Positions 27,613 to 37,783 of a stretch of DNA of 64,000 bases are shown here, piece by piece. The notes below the pieces were generated by a model, which ran no database searches, was not told the DNA's origin, and saw only the letters and a list, made by a program, of their open reading frames with translations. This DNA comes from Vibrio rumoiensis (lineage in GTDB: Bacteria > Pseudomonadota > Gammaproteobacteria > Enterobacterales > Vibrionaceae), in contig NZ_AP018686.1 of assembly GCF_002218045.2 (NCBI RefSeq), positions 682,001-746,000 of the forward strand, written 5' to 3'. A program made the translations under genes and the position numbers. The stretch's first letter is position 1. Each line of letters begins with the position of its first letter.

Positions 27613-28930
27613 TATTAACATCAACATGGTCATCAGAACGTAGTACTCGTACTTCTCGTTGAGGGAATGGAATAACAAAGCCATTGTCACGCATCGCTTC
27701 AAAAATCAGTAAAAGAAGATCCCCTCCAACGCGGTTTTTCCCATCGTCGATCCCTTCCATCCAAAATTCGACGAACATATTGACTCCTGAATCACCAAAT
27801 CCCGCGATTTCACAATCGGGTTGCTCTTCAAAGGGAACACCTTCCCCACTGATCACTTGTTCATGGCCAGCGACCGTTTCTTTAATGATCTCAACTAACT
27901 TACGAATATCAGTGTCGTAAGCGACAGAGAAATCAACACGGTATCTTTGTTTCTGATTTTTATGCGTCCAGTTAGTAAAGCTCTCAGTCACAAATTTTTC
28001 ATTAGGCACCATGATGTCTTTACCATCAAAGGTTTCAAGTGTCGTAGATCGTAACGTTAACTCACGCACGACCCCTGTTCGACCATCGTCTAATTCAATA
28101 TAATCATCAATCGAAACTGAGCGATCTAATAAAATGATAATGCCCGAAATAAAGTTAGACGCGATCGCCTGTAAACCAAAACCAAGCCCAACACCAAGCG
28201 CTCCACCAAAAACGGCTAATGCAGTTAAATTGATTCCCATCACCTTGAGCAATAACAAGAAGAAAAAGACAAATACCGTGACTTCAAACAGCTTAGCCGC
28301 CACTTCTTTGGTTCTAAAATCAAGCTTGTCTTGTCGGCGGATCAGCTCTTTACCTGTGACATTAGAGATTCGCCCAAGCCAAAATAATACCGAGCCAAGT
28401 AAAACAACACGGACCACATCATAAAAAGAGATTTGAATCTCACCGAAGCCTAGCTTCATAGACTCTAAGATATTGATAATAGGCGCTAACAAATTCACTA
28501 GATGTAGAAATAGCAGCGGTATGCCAATCCAGCGAAAAACAAAGCGAATAAAATGAGACCGAACAAAGTCATGAGTGACACGATTACAAATCAGTAATAT
28601 CGCGATGACCAACGCGGTATTGATTAGCCAAAAGTGTCCTAATAATCTTTGGACAATCTCGATTGAAAGCATAAGGGTAAAAACCGTAATAAGAGGAAAC
28701 ACTAAATTACCAAATTTACTCGAAATTTTACGGAGTTGATTTGCCTCTTCTACCGGGTTTATTTTGGTTAAAGCAGGCACATTTTTACGAACAGTCTTAG
28801 CAAAAAGAAAAGAACACCCGAATACAATCAGCACAATAAAAAGCTGTATATAGGTTGCCGTTTGCGTCAAAGCATCAAAAACTTGCTGACTCATTTGTTG
28901 CAGTAGATGGGCGTAGTATTGAAAGTCCAA
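27602..28930 (-). CDS. MscS-family mechanosensitive channel
   Basis: A 442-residue inner-membrane channel protein. Several N-terminal membrane helices precede the pore helix GGALGVGLGFGLQAIASNFISG (glycine-alanine pattern, shown only in part) and the cytoplasmic beta domain with DYIELDDGRTGVVREL. It is longer than E. coli MscS and nearer to YbdG-like members. The frame begins with TTG, 8 bp after AAGGA. It would release solutes on osmotic downshock. Confidence 0.85.
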   Translation of the reverse strand: MDFQYYAHLLQQMSQQVFDALTQTATYIQLFIVLIVFGCSFLFAKTVRKNVPALTKINPVEEANQLRKISSKFGNLVFPLITVFTLMLSIEIVQRLLGHFWLINTALVIAILLICNRVTHDFVRSHFIRFVFRWIGIPLLFLHLVNLLAPIINILESMKLGFGEIQISFYDVVRVVLLGSVLFWLGRISNVTGKELIRRQDKLDFRTKEVAAKLFEVTVFVFFFLLLLKVMGINLTALAVFGGALGVGLGFGLQAIASNFISGIIILLDRSVSIDDYIELDDGRTGVVRELTLRSTTLETFDGKDIMVPNEKFVTESFTNWTHKNQKQRYRVDFSVAYDTDIRKLVEIIKETVAGHEQVISGEGVPFEEQPDCEIAGFGDSGVNMFVEFWMEGIDDGKNRVGGDLLLLIFEAMRDNGFVIPFPQREVRVLRSDDHVDVNKTT

Positions 28931-29056
28931 TCTGATATTCCTTGATCGTTAAAATGCAGTGAAGAAATCATCTTCAGACCATGCTTATTAAACAAACTAT
29001 AGGTCATCTTTCATGGATTATATGCTTGATTTCATACATTAATACGATGCATAAAG

Positions 29057-29088
29057 AAAAAGCCTAAGTAGATCCCACTTAGGCTTTA
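29057..29088 (-). terminator. Terminator of the Nramp-family gene
   Basis: A stem (AAAGCCTAAGT and complement) with a 7-base loop, then a T run on the minus strand. Confidence 0.82.
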
Positions 29089-29113
29089 AAAATGAAGAAT
29101 ATCTTTACCCAGG

Positions 29114-30409
29114 TTACATGAACCAGCTCCACCAGATGAATGCAGCGAGGAAACCGAATAAATACACAAACCCAACCCATGATAAGGCTTTCAACTTACC
29201 GCCAAACTTTAGGTTGTCAGGTAAATCGGTTTTCGTCACTAAGCGGTAATTCAATACAGCAAAAATTGGCGTGGTCATAAAGGCAAGAATCATCGCGAAA
29301 TGCATCATCGCCATTAGAGATGAAGTGAAAAATAAGATCACAGATAATGACAATACACTTACAATCACCATCCATATGTTTAGAATACGTTTTGCTTCAA
29401 CAGGATGGTTATCTTCACTTTTCTTACTCAGCAATAAAGTACTTTCCGTAAGCACTCTAGAGTAGCCATCAATACAAGTAATCGTACTACCAAAAATACA
29501 GAAGAACGCGATCACCGCAATCAAGTAACGTGACCATTCGCCAATTGAGGCAGTATACATGCTGACTAATTGGTGTGAAAAGCCAATACCCGACGTTTTA
29601 AGTGTTTCACCGCTACCATTCAGTACCAATGCGCCTAATGATAAGAACACAATGGCTAAAATCGCTGTACCAATATACCCCACATTAAAATCAAACAAAG
29701 CGGAACGAGCCGTTACTTTCTGCTCTTTGCTTTGCGATTTTAACCATAACGAATTAAAACAAGAAATTTCGATTGGCGCAGGCATCCAACCCATCATGAT
29801 CACAATAAACCCGAAGGCCGCCATCGTCCAAGCTGAAGGGCTCTGATAGTCCGCTGGTGCAACCGCCCCTTTACTGGCAGCAATCATAACGGCCAACACT
29901 GTTGTTATCACTAGGACGGCCATAATCACTTTAGATAGCGTACTTAATGCATGAAAGTGCCCAGCCATCAAAATAAACAAGCACACTAACAAAATACCAC
30001 CAGCAATCACTGGAATAGATAAAGAAACCGGTAGGAAGTACCCCATTAAGCTCGCACTAAACATCAGCAAGGCTGCAATGTTGACAAAAGCAGAGACAAA
30101 ATTTAAAACGTTAAATAGCCATAAATAACCAATCCCCATTTGGCGATAACCTTGAACTAGGCTCTGGCCAGTTCCCACCGTATATTGAACACCAGCACGA
30201 AAGAAGGGATATTTAAAAAAGTTTACCAGCAGGATAAGTGCAGCGAGTTGCCAGCCATAAATAGCCCCCGCTTGAGTCGATGATACTAGATGTGAACCTC
30301 CGACCGCTGCCGATGCCATCATGATACCGGGACCAAGCGCTTTGATTAGAGAAGCTTTCTTATTGATATCTTCCGTTTGAGAAGTTGAAAGTGTGGCAGT
30401 ATTTTCCAT
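29114..30409 (-). CDS. Nramp-superfamily transporter lacking the DPGN metal motif
   Basis: A 431-residue inner-membrane protein with about eleven hydrophobic segments and the Nramp layout. Where Nramp metal transporters have DPGN in helix 1, this protein has GGSH before LVSSTQAGA. In helix 6 the usual MPH is replaced by MPAP. The key metal ligands (Asp and Asn of helix 1) are thus missing, so the substrate is probably not a classical Mn/Fe ion. It is a single-gene unit with its own terminator. Confidence 0.8.
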   Translation of the reverse strand: MENTATLSTSQTEDINKKASLIKALGPGIMMASAAVGGSHLVSSTQAGAIYGWQLAALILLVNFFKYPFFRAGVQYTVGTGQSLVQGYRQMGIGYLWLFNVLNFVSAFVNIAALLMFSASLMGYFLPVSLSIPVIAGGILLVCLFILMAGHFHALSTLSKVIMAVLVITTVLAVMIAASKGAVAPADYQSPSAWTMAAFGFIVIMMGWMPAPIEISCFNSLWLKSQSKEQKVTARSALFDFNVGYIGTAILAIVFLSLGALVLNGSGETLKTSGIGFSHQLVSMYTASIGEWSRYLIAVIAFFCIFGSTITCIDGYSRVLTESTLLLSKKSEDNHPVEAKRILNIWMVIVSVLSLSVILFFTSSLMAMMHFAMILAFMTTPIFAVLNYRLVTKTDLPDNLKFGGKLKALSWVGFVYLFGFLAAFIWWSWFM

Positions 30410-30733
30410 AACATGTCCTTTATCAAGCCTGTGAACTGAATCAAGGTTCAGTTGCTAGCTCTTTTATTGTTATTGCCTTCCATTATTATCAAACTGATTG
30501 ATAACGCATTTGGCTTTTTGGGGAAGTAAGCGGTCAATGATTCGTGATTACTAATAGAACACTTAACGCTACTTTTAGAACATTCTGCTAACTTTATGAC
30601 AAAGAAACAAGGGTTGAAATTAAACCAACAGAGTTATTAACTGTATTTTCAATTAGATTTAGTAATTTAATTCAACATCATTCCGGCAACAGAATGACTG
30701 CCTTGTTTAATTGGACAAAAATAAGATAAAAAA
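30410..30733. other. AT-rich intergenic region upstream of the Nramp-family gene
   Basis: This region holds the promoter of the leftward transporter gene. I see no open frame, RNA fold or binding site I can name. Confidence 0.4.
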
Positions 30734-30756
30734 AAGCTGACCATTAGGCCAGCTTC
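30733..30756 (-). terminator. Terminator of the small 62-residue protein gene
   Basis: An AAGCTGgCC stem and partner with one mismatch are followed on the minus strand by eight T residues. Confidence 0.78.
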
Positions 30757-30785
30757 TTAAAGTCTTCATTGTAGAAATCGGTCGA

Positions 30786-30974
30786 TTAATATAAACCAAG
30801 ATCTTTTTGCAAATGTGACGACAGTAATGATGTGTCGTAAGCTGCTGTACTTGGCTTATTACTTGCTCCGAACAAAACATCTACAATGTGCTTCATCAAT
30901 CCTTTGACGTTAACCGAGTAGGTCTTTTGATCCATAGATGGTGTTGCAATAGTTTCTAAAATTGCTTGTGTCAT
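30786..30974 (-). CDS. Small protein of unknown function (62 aa)
   Basis: I do not recognise this protein. It is 62 residues from the ATG at 30974 (the longer frame starts with a GTG at 30986, which lacks a usable ribosome binding site). It has no signal peptide. The middle reads VKGLMKHIVDVLFG, an amphipathic helix, and the C-terminus ends KDLGLY. A strong terminator directly follows, which supports a real, independently expressed gene. Confidence 0.6.
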   Translation of the reverse strand: MTQAILETIATPSMDQKTYSVNVKGLMKHIVDVLFGASNKPSTAAYDTSLLSSHLQKDLGLY

Positions 30975-31212
30975 CTTTGTACTCACTCTAATTTAACTAT
31001 CAATTTGAGCGCATAATAAAAGTACAACTGCAGAGTTAACAATGAAAAATAAGCACAGTTCGCATTAGTTTTTCTAATTTACATTCATTTAACAATTGCA
31101 GGTAACCAATAAAAACAAAATCATTAAAAAACAATCGATTAAATTAAAATACACACTAATCATTTTACCGGCACAATGGCATTTAACAATTTCATAACCA
31201 TAAAATTGTTTT

Positions 31213-31826
31213 TTAATTTGCAATCCATTGGGTTTCAATTAAAAGTTGGTCGTATTGCTTAATCCTACCTGTAAAAATGTCACCTTCATGAACAATACCA
31301 ACGCCACTTGGTGTCCCTGTCATAACTACATCACCATTATTAAGCGTGGTATACGATTTCAGCTCATTCAAAATATCATCAGGGGTATACATCATATTCA
31401 TGACCCCACCCGCCTGTACTCGTACTCCATTGATCAATAATTCCAGAGACAAGCCTTGCCAATTCCCCCCTTTAGCGAAACGAACTTGCTCAAAACGGCT
31501 GATCCATCAAATGCCTTTGCCCTTTCCCAAGGGAGTTGCTTCGCTTTCAAAGCGGACTGTAATTCGCGCTTCGTTAAATCTAACCCAAATCCAACCGCGT
31601 CAATTTCACCATTTTTAATCGAAAAGCAGATCTCACCTTCATAATGTAAAGGTTCTTGATGATAAGAATTTAACTGAGTAGTAATTGACGTGTTTGGCTT
31701 ATTAAAGACGACCATTTGATCTGGCATTGCATTGTTTAGCTCTTTAACGTGCTCAGCATAATTTCGTCCGACACACACAACCTTCGAGGGCTTCTGCTTT
31801 TTATTATCCACCAATATTATTGTCAT
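31213..31826 (-). pseudogene. FAH-family hydrolase/isomerase, frameshifted at a G6 tract
   Basis: Two frames together spell one fumarylacetoacetate-hydrolase-family protein of about 200 residues. The first (31434-31826) begins VCVGRNYAEHVKELNNA and carries the metal ligands in HYEGEICF and the WERAKAFDGSA motif. The second (31213-31452) continues with NWQGLSLELLINGV and ends with MTGTPSGVGIVHEGD. The join is a run of six G on the minus strand (31465-31470); seven would restore the frame. It is either a pseudogene, phase variable, or a sequencing error. It lies 49 bp after sbcC. Confidence 0.82.
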
Positions 31827-31875
31827 ACTTATCCCTTTCTAAATGCTGGCTGCTTATGTTCGATGTCTCTGTTTA

Positions 31876-34800
31876 TTAAGAAGGCACGCGAAATGAAGCG
31901 TCCAATTCACTCATTCCTAGCCCATTGCGTTTATTGACTTTTATTTGCACGGGAATTCGTTCTTTCATTGCATCAATGTGGCTAATGACGCCTATCATTT
32001 TACCCGATGCATTTAAATTATCTAATGCATTCAGAGCCATATCTAAAGTATCGGCATCCAATGTACCAAAGCCTTCATCTAAGAATAAGGAATCAATACT
32101 GGTTTTGTGACTCACCAAATCAGATAAGGCTAACGCTAACGCTAAGCTCACTAAAAAGCTTTCTCCACCAGACAGCGTTTTAGTGTCTCGAACCGTATCA
32201 CCTTGCCATGTATCAATCACCGATAGCGCTAGCCCATCGGTCGCTAAATTGTCATTGTCCTCGATTGAAACGCCTGAACGCTGTAATAAGTAACGCCCAT
32301 GGAGTTTTTCTAGCTGCTTATTGGCAAGATAGACCAAGTTATCTAAAGTAAGCCCTTGAGCAAACTTTCTGAATTTATCGCCGCTTTTGGAGCCAATTAA
32401 CGCATGTAGGTACTGCCAATCATCATAATAGGATTGTTGTGCTTCGATCTGCTTAAATAATCCGAGTTGGCCTTCACGCCTTTTTTTATCACTTTCTAAT
32501 TCATGTTCAATTTGGCCTATGCGGTAAGTTTGAGCATCGAGACTATCCGACGCTTGCTGATGATATTTGAGTACCGCTTCATAATCCGTTTTCAGCCATT
32601 CTATCGCCTTCTCATGTTGCTGAATTTTATTCCATTGTTGATGAGCGTTTTCAACCAAGGCAAGTGCTCTCTCGGCTTTATTATTAATATCTTGCTGTAA
32701 CCTTAGTAGTGTCTGCCTTTCTTTTTCGCTAAGTAACGACGCCTCAAACATCATCTGATCATCAAATGGACTCTCGGCTAATGCTCGTTCCCATGCTTCT
32801 ATCGATTGCTGATGAGCTTGAGCTTGCTGTTTATGCTGCGCTTGAATACTTTCAATTTCACCATTCAATTTTTCTAGCTGAACTTGTAGGCGGTGAAGAT
32901 CCTGTTGAGCGGTACTACTGGCGAGCTCTTTTTCATCCAACTTTTTCTGGCTTGTTTGTTTTTCTTCAACAATCTTTCTTTGGCCAAATAAGGCTTGTCT
33001 TTCTTGTTTACATTTCGCTAGCTGCTCCACCTCAGAAGCCAATGTTTTATGAAGTCTTTCCAGCTTATTTCCCTGCTCGATGAGCACTTTCTCTAGGCGA
33101 TTTTTATCTTGTTGTGCTTGTTCTATTTTATGCTTAAGTTCAACTGATTTTTTATTATGCTGTTGCCATTTTTGCCAATCATGATGTTTTTGTTCTAGCC
33201 ACTGGTTCAATATTGAAACATCATAACTTTGATTTAATTGATAATCGGGTAATGAATAGCCTAATGCCTGCCAATGTTCACACAATGTTTGATAGATTTT
33301 TGTTCTTTCCGTTTTTAACGCTTGTAATGATTGCTCTTTTACTGCACTTTGCTTTAACAAGCCGCTTTGTTGCTGTTTCAGGTTATCCAGTGTCGCTTTG
33401 ATTCTATCTTGCTCATAGGTGCACAATTGCAGAGCTTCTTTACATGAATTTAAATGCTTTTCTGCTTGTTGGGTTTGTAAAAGTGTATTCTTAAGCCTTT
33501 CAATTTGTTGCGGAATATCAAGCTCATATTGTTGTAACTGAGTGGAATCTTCAATTGAAAATACTGATAACGATTGGTCGACAAAACTCTGAGCCCAAGA
33601 CTGTTCAATCGTGGTCAATTCTGTTTTATCTTGTCTCTGCTTCTGCATTAATTCATCAATATGGCGCGTAGTAGAATCAAGCTCTGAGCGAGCTCTCATT
33701 CCTTTTGCCTCGATCTCTTTTTTCTCAGCCTCTGCTCGTTCTTTATCAACGCTTACTTGCGAGCGATTTAATGCCACGACATTATTTAATGCTGGGTGAT
33801 CAGTAGCGCCACACAATGGGCACTCTTCACCAGATTTCAGCTTCGCTCGATAATCAGCAAATTGTACATCTTGATCGATAAGCTTCGCATAGCTATGTAT
33901 CTCGGCATCTTTGGCTTTATAAGCCTGACGTAGAGAATCGCAATATTCCCTTAATTGCTTTTGATGTTTCGTTTGTTCAGCTAAGGTTTGCGCGTCACGT
34001 TCCAACGATTGGGATAGCTTTAACCAAGCGTCGTGCTTAATTCTCAATTGATAAACTAAGTGGCGTTGTTGCGTTTTGCTGTCTATGTTCTGCTCCAACT
34101 GTTCTCGAGTGTGTTGGCTATTCGTTGTTATATCAAGCCATGCCTGATTGGCTGCTTTATATAGCGCTTCTTTACCATGCAACTCTACTTGGTATTGTTG
34201 ATGCCTTTTTTCTTCACTCGCTATCGCGTCATCAAGCTTGACCTTTTCTTCTTTGTCCGCCCGAATATTTTTCTCTAAATCTGATAAATCCCGTCCTTTT
34301 TGGGAAATTTGATCAACTTGTAGCTGCCATGAGTTTAAATGTTGTGATAATGCTTCATCATTTGAGTTCCGAGTTAAATATTCAGCACAAACGGAAAGCT
34401 GAGCCTGTTCCTGCTTCAATGCCGAGGAGACTTGATTAAGCTCTTGTTGTGTTTGGTTGGAATATTGGCTTTCAGTCTGATATTGATCATTTAAATGAGA
34501 AACTTGTGATTCTTTTTGTGCGATATCGTGATCAAGTGGTTGAACCTTCTCATCAATAAGACTCAATAACGATCTATGGGCATTCTTTTGTTGTTCAAAC
34601 GCTAAAGTGGCTTCTTCGAATTTTTGCTGCTTTGGCTGTTTATCTTGAGATAACGATGAAAAGTCTTTTTGTTTTACCGTTAATTGTTGAGTAACCAAAT
34701 CAAGTTGTTTAGCCGCATTGCGCCAAGTTTGAAAAGGCATTCTTAATTTTTCAGCAGGCTCACTTTTGGCCAGTTTATCTAACTGGGCTTGTGCACTTAT

Positions 34801-35619
34801 TTTCTGTTGCTTGATGTCGTCTTGGGCCTGTTCAGCCTCTTTAATGGCTTGTTGCGCAGCTTGATATTGCTGCCACCAATAACGGTGTTCATTCCAGGCC
34901 TGCAAGTGTTCTTTGTTCTGTTGTAGGCACTGTCTAACTTCCTTTAACTCATGATTAAATTCGCTAACCTGTTCAGAAGAAAGCAACTGAACGCCTTTCG
35001 CTTGAGACTCTAACTCCGCCAATTTTTGTTTGGCATCCGTAAAGTATTCATGCACTTTTTCTGAAATTTGGCCGTAGATTTCTGTTCCAGTGAGCTCTTC
35101 CAGTAGCTCGGCACGCTCAGATTCTTTTGCATTTAAAAACGCAGCAAACTGACCTTGCGATAACATCATCGACTTAGTAAAGCGCGAAAAATCGAGCCCT
35201 GTTATCTCTTTTAGCAAGCTATCTTTACGCTTAACCTGATTGGCGATAATTTTGCCAGTTTCGACTTCAGCAAGTTCAACCGTCGCAGATTGCAAATTAC
35301 CATCCGCCTTACCTCGCGAGCGGCGCATACTCCAAAATGCCCGATAACGCTTGCCCTTCACTTCAAACTCAACTTCAGCGAGGGACTCAGCTGTCCCTCG
35401 GGTCATGATTTCATTGCTAGAAGTAGAAATAAGACCAAGGCGTGGCGTTTGGTGATACAAAGCTAAACACATTGCATCTAATAATGTAGTTTTACCAGCC
35501 CCTGTCGGCCCTGTAATAGCAAATAACCCATTTTCAGCAAAAGGGGATTGAGTGAAATCTATCTTCCACTCTCCTTTTAATGAGTTTAAGTTTTGGAAGC
35601 GAACCGTTAAAATTTTCAT
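31876..35619 (-). CDS. sbcC: Exonuclease subunit SbcC
   Basis: A 1247-residue SMC-like ATPase that works with SbcD to open and degrade DNA hairpins and double-strand ends. Walker A GPTGAGKTTLLDA is near residues 37-49, long coiled coils follow, the zinc hook CPLC is near 600, and the C-terminal signature LSGGESFLVSLALAL and Walker B LFLDEGFGTLD complete the head. The ATG overlaps the sbcD stop by 4 bp, so the two are translationally coupled. The length is near that of longer SbcC proteins. Confidence 0.95.
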   Translation of the reverse strand: MKILTVRFQNLNSLKGEWKIDFTQSPFAENGLFAITGPTGAGKTTLLDAMCLALYHQTPRLGLISTSSNEIMTRGTAESLAEVEFEVKGKRYRAFWSMRRSRGKADGNLQSATVELAEVETGKIIANQVKRKDSLLKEITGLDFSRFTKSMMLSQGQFAAFLNAKESERAELLEELTGTEIYGQISEKVHEYFTDAKQKLAELESQAKGVQLLSSEQVSEFNHELKEVRQCLQQNKEHLQAWNEHRYWWQQYQAAQQAIKEAEQAQDDIKQQKISAQAQLDKLAKSEPAEKLRMPFQTWRNAAKQLDLVTQQLTVKQKDFSSLSQDKQPKQQKFEEATLAFEQQKNAHRSLLSLIDEKVQPLDHDIAQKESQVSHLNDQYQTESQYSNQTQQELNQVSSALKQEQAQLSVCAEYLTRNSNDEALSQHLNSWQLQVDQISQKGRDLSDLEKNIRADKEEKVKLDDAIASEEKRHQQYQVELHGKEALYKAANQAWLDITTNSQHTREQLEQNIDSKTQQRHLVYQLRIKHDAWLKLSQSLERDAQTLAEQTKHQKQLREYCDSLRQAYKAKDAEIHSYAKLIDQDVQFADYRAKLKSGEECPLCGATDHPALNNVVALNRSQVSVDKERAEAEKKEIEAKGMRARSELDSTTRHIDELMQKQRQDKTELTTIEQSWAQSFVDQSLSVFSIEDSTQLQQYELDIPQQIERLKNTLLQTQQAEKHLNSCKEALQLCTYEQDRIKATLDNLKQQQSGLLKQSAVKEQSLQALKTERTKIYQTLCEHWQALGYSLPDYQLNQSYDVSILNQWLEQKHHDWQKWQQHNKKSVELKHKIEQAQQDKNRLEKVLIEQGNKLERLHKTLASEVEQLAKCKQERQALFGQRKIVEEKQTSQKKLDEKELASSTAQQDLHRLQVQLEKLNGEIESIQAQHKQQAQAHQQSIEAWERALAESPFDDQMMFEASLLSEKERQTLLRLQQDINNKAERALALVENAHQQWNKIQQHEKAIEWLKTDYEAVLKYHQQASDSLDAQTYRIGQIEHELESDKKRREGQLGLFKQIEAQQSYYDDWQYLHALIGSKSGDKFRKFAQGLTLDNLVYLANKQLEKLHGRYLLQRSGVSIEDNDNLATDGLALSVIDTWQGDTVRDTKTLSGGESFLVSLALALALSDLVSHKTSIDSLFLDEGFGTLDADTLDMALNALDNLNASGKMIGVISHIDAMKERIPVQIKVNKRNGLGMSELDASFRVPS

Positions 35620-36932
35620 TCCTTCACTTCCTTATCATCAGACTCATGATTGTCATTGTGTTGATTGATGACATCAGAAACGACTTGTTCAAATTGCTGC
35701 ATTATACGTGACTGTCTAGCTTGTGCCTCTTCCCCTTCAAAGGATTCCAGGCTCATGCGTTTATTGAACACATCTTTAGGAGTCAGTTCTGCAAGTGTTT
35801 CATTTCTCACTTGAGTCAGAGATTGAGCCTGTTGAGAACGGCTACGACGAAGTTGTAAGACTTCAACATTAAGATGTTCAGTCATGGATTGAATTCTTGG
35901 CTGTAAATCTGACAAATAATCGTCAATTTCTACATGAATACACAGCCAAACGGTTTGCTCTGAATCAGTAAATTGCTGCAACTGTGACTCAATACTTTCC
36001 AGTGACCCTTTTAACGTCATCATCGATTGAAATATTGGAATCGGCAGTGGTTCAATTCGCTTCCCACTCTCATTAAATTCAACTAATACCACTTGTTTAT
36101 TTGATAACATACGATGACTTTTGCCAGTTTTATCACTTTCAGTCGCTTTGGTTTTAATCTCATCGAAGCTCAAAGGAATGGGGGAACCGCAATAGCGAAT
36201 AGACTCTGACTTGGCGACAATCTGTGGTCTATGGATATGGCCAAGGGCGATGTAATCCACCGGAGGAAAAGCATTCGCATCAAAGGCTTCTAGAGTGCCT
36301 ATATAAATATCACGAACCGATTCTGAGGCCGTCACCCCTAACGCGGTTAAATGTCCTGTCGCGATAATCGGTAACTTGCGGTGGATTTTCTGCTCTTGCT
36401 CGTTTTGTATTTTTAACGCTTGGGCGTGTAAATTTTGATAATGACGTTGAATGGCCTCACCTAGAGCTTGTTTCTTCTGGGTACTGGTCTCACCAGCAAC
36501 ACTTTGCAATACATCTCGCGGTCGAATAAAAGGGACAGCGCACAAAATAGCTCCAGCTTGCTTGTTTCGATCGTCCAGCAAAATCACCTGTTCATCGACA
36601 TTTTCCGTCGTATTCGCGATAACATAAGTATTTAAGCAAGCGAGTAAATCTTTAGATTCATTAAGCATCGAAACGGAGTCATGGTTGCCACCTAGAACAA
36701 TGAGAGTGGTACCAAGCTGACTCAACTTCACGACAAACTGATTGTACATCTCACGGGCATAACTCGGTGGCGCGCCAGTATCAAAAATATCTCCTGCAAT
36801 AATGACGGCATCAATTTGTTGTTCTTTTACCAGTTCAAGGAGCCAATGAATAAAAGCTTGATGCTCATTCCTACGACTTTTTGTAAAGAAATTTTGACCG
36901 AGATGCCAATCTGAAGTGTGGATGATTTTCAT
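35616..36932 (-). CDS. sbcD: Exonuclease subunit SbcD
   Basis: A 438-residue metallophosphoesterase nuclease. The motifs DWHLGQ, GDIFDTG, GGNHDS, a GHL and LGHIHRPQ are all in order. The start at 36932 (MKIIHTSDWHLG) is preferred over the open frame to 37055, since SbcD always begins with this strand. It overlaps sbcC by 4 bp. Confidence 0.94.
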   Translation of the reverse strand: MKIIHTSDWHLGQNFFTKSRRNEHQAFIHWLLELVKEQQIDAVIIAGDIFDTGAPPSYAREMYNQFVVKLSQLGTTLIVLGGNHDSVSMLNESKDLLACLNTYVIANTTENVDEQVILLDDRNKQAGAILCAVPFIRPRDVLQSVAGETSTQKKQALGEAIQRHYQNLHAQALKIQNEQEQKIHRKLPIIATGHLTALGVTASESVRDIYIGTLEAFDANAFPPVDYIALGHIHRPQIVAKSESIRYCGSPIPLSFDEIKTKATESDKTGKSHRMLSNKQVVLVEFNESGKRIEPLPIPIFQSMMTLKGSLESIESQLQQFTDSEQTVWLCIHVEIDDYLSDLQPRIQSMTEHLNVEVLQLRRSRSQQAQSLTQVRNETLAELTPKDVFNKRMSLESFEGEEAQARQSRIMQQFEQVVSDVINQHNDNHESDDKEVKE

Positions 36933-37059
36933 AATAAATAAAGAACGCACCTGCTTAAAAATATGGTTGGGATTGTGCCATAAACGATTGAATAAAAAAG
37001 AGGGAAGCATAAATTTTATTGCAAAAGTTGACGCGAAATTCTTTTGAGCAGGCATAAAA

Positions 37060-37265
37060 AAAGCTCAGGAAATTTAACCTGAGCTCGTTACAAAAACCAT
37101 CACAAAAGTAACGGCCAGCTATGCGTAACCACCAATATGTGTTCAATTGTTTAGCTGATCGGCGGCCAAACCAAAAGCTAAACGAACACGTGGTATGCGA
37201 CTAATTTCGTCGCTTTACCAATACACTGCTTGTTAATAGTAGACAATCTTTAAAGATTACTTTCT
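37060..37265 (-). ncRNA. Possible small RNA or structured leader upstream of sbcD
   Basis: Read on the minus strand, the stretch has a hairpin with arms GTTTAGCT and AGCTAAAC around a GGCCGCC-bearing loop (about 37150-37190), a second stem GTTAC/GTAAC, and then an intrinsic terminator: CTCAGG, AAATTT loop region, CCTGAG and seven T (37064-37093). A complete terminator ahead of sbcD, with no gene feeding it, suggests a short transcript of 150-200 nt. I recognise no known RNA family. Confidence 0.4.
37062..37093 (-). terminator. Intrinsic terminator upstream of sbcD
   Basis: The stem GAGCTCAGG/CCTGAGC on the minus strand is followed by TTTTTTT. It points toward sbcD but lies about 130 bp before its start. 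Confidence 0.75.
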
Positions 37266-37783
37266 ATACAACAAGCAACATGTATCTCGCCAATAGAATT
37301 AAAATGTAGAATTATCTAGTGGTTACCGTTTTATAGAGGGAAAACTAAAATGCAATATCACACATTTACAATCTATTTCATTGAAAATTTGTGATATGAA
37401 ATCAACCACTAATGTAACTCAAAGATAACACTGCTTAACAACTCTAAACAGACCGTAATTCTAGCGCTTCTGCTTAACCCTGTCATCAAAAGTGTGAATA
37501 GCATCTCTAAAATTGTGAAATGTAAATACATTCCAACATTTTATAGTGACATGTTCCTATATTCCCTTATCAGAACTCCAAGTTCTAAATGAGGCTCAAT
37601 TTATCAGCTTTAGACTTGAGAATGACATAGTTACATCGACATGCTACACAAATATTACAGCCATTGATGTGAAACACTCATGTACTTAAGTTAATCAAAA
37701 ATTACGACTTTAAACACATAAAAAATGCCCACAAAAGTGAGCATCTTTATTAAAATTACCGTTCAAGTAAGATCTAGCGGACT
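37266..37783. other. AT-rich spacer between sbcD and the curli locus
   Basis: No open frame of note and no clear RNA. The part next to csgG holds a weak hairpin that may end the csgDEFG transcript. Confidence 0.35.

Noticed and set aside
31213..31826. Two separate genes for the FAH-family halves
   Set aside because: The halves match one family protein end to end and join at a G6 tract, so one frameshifted gene explains them better.
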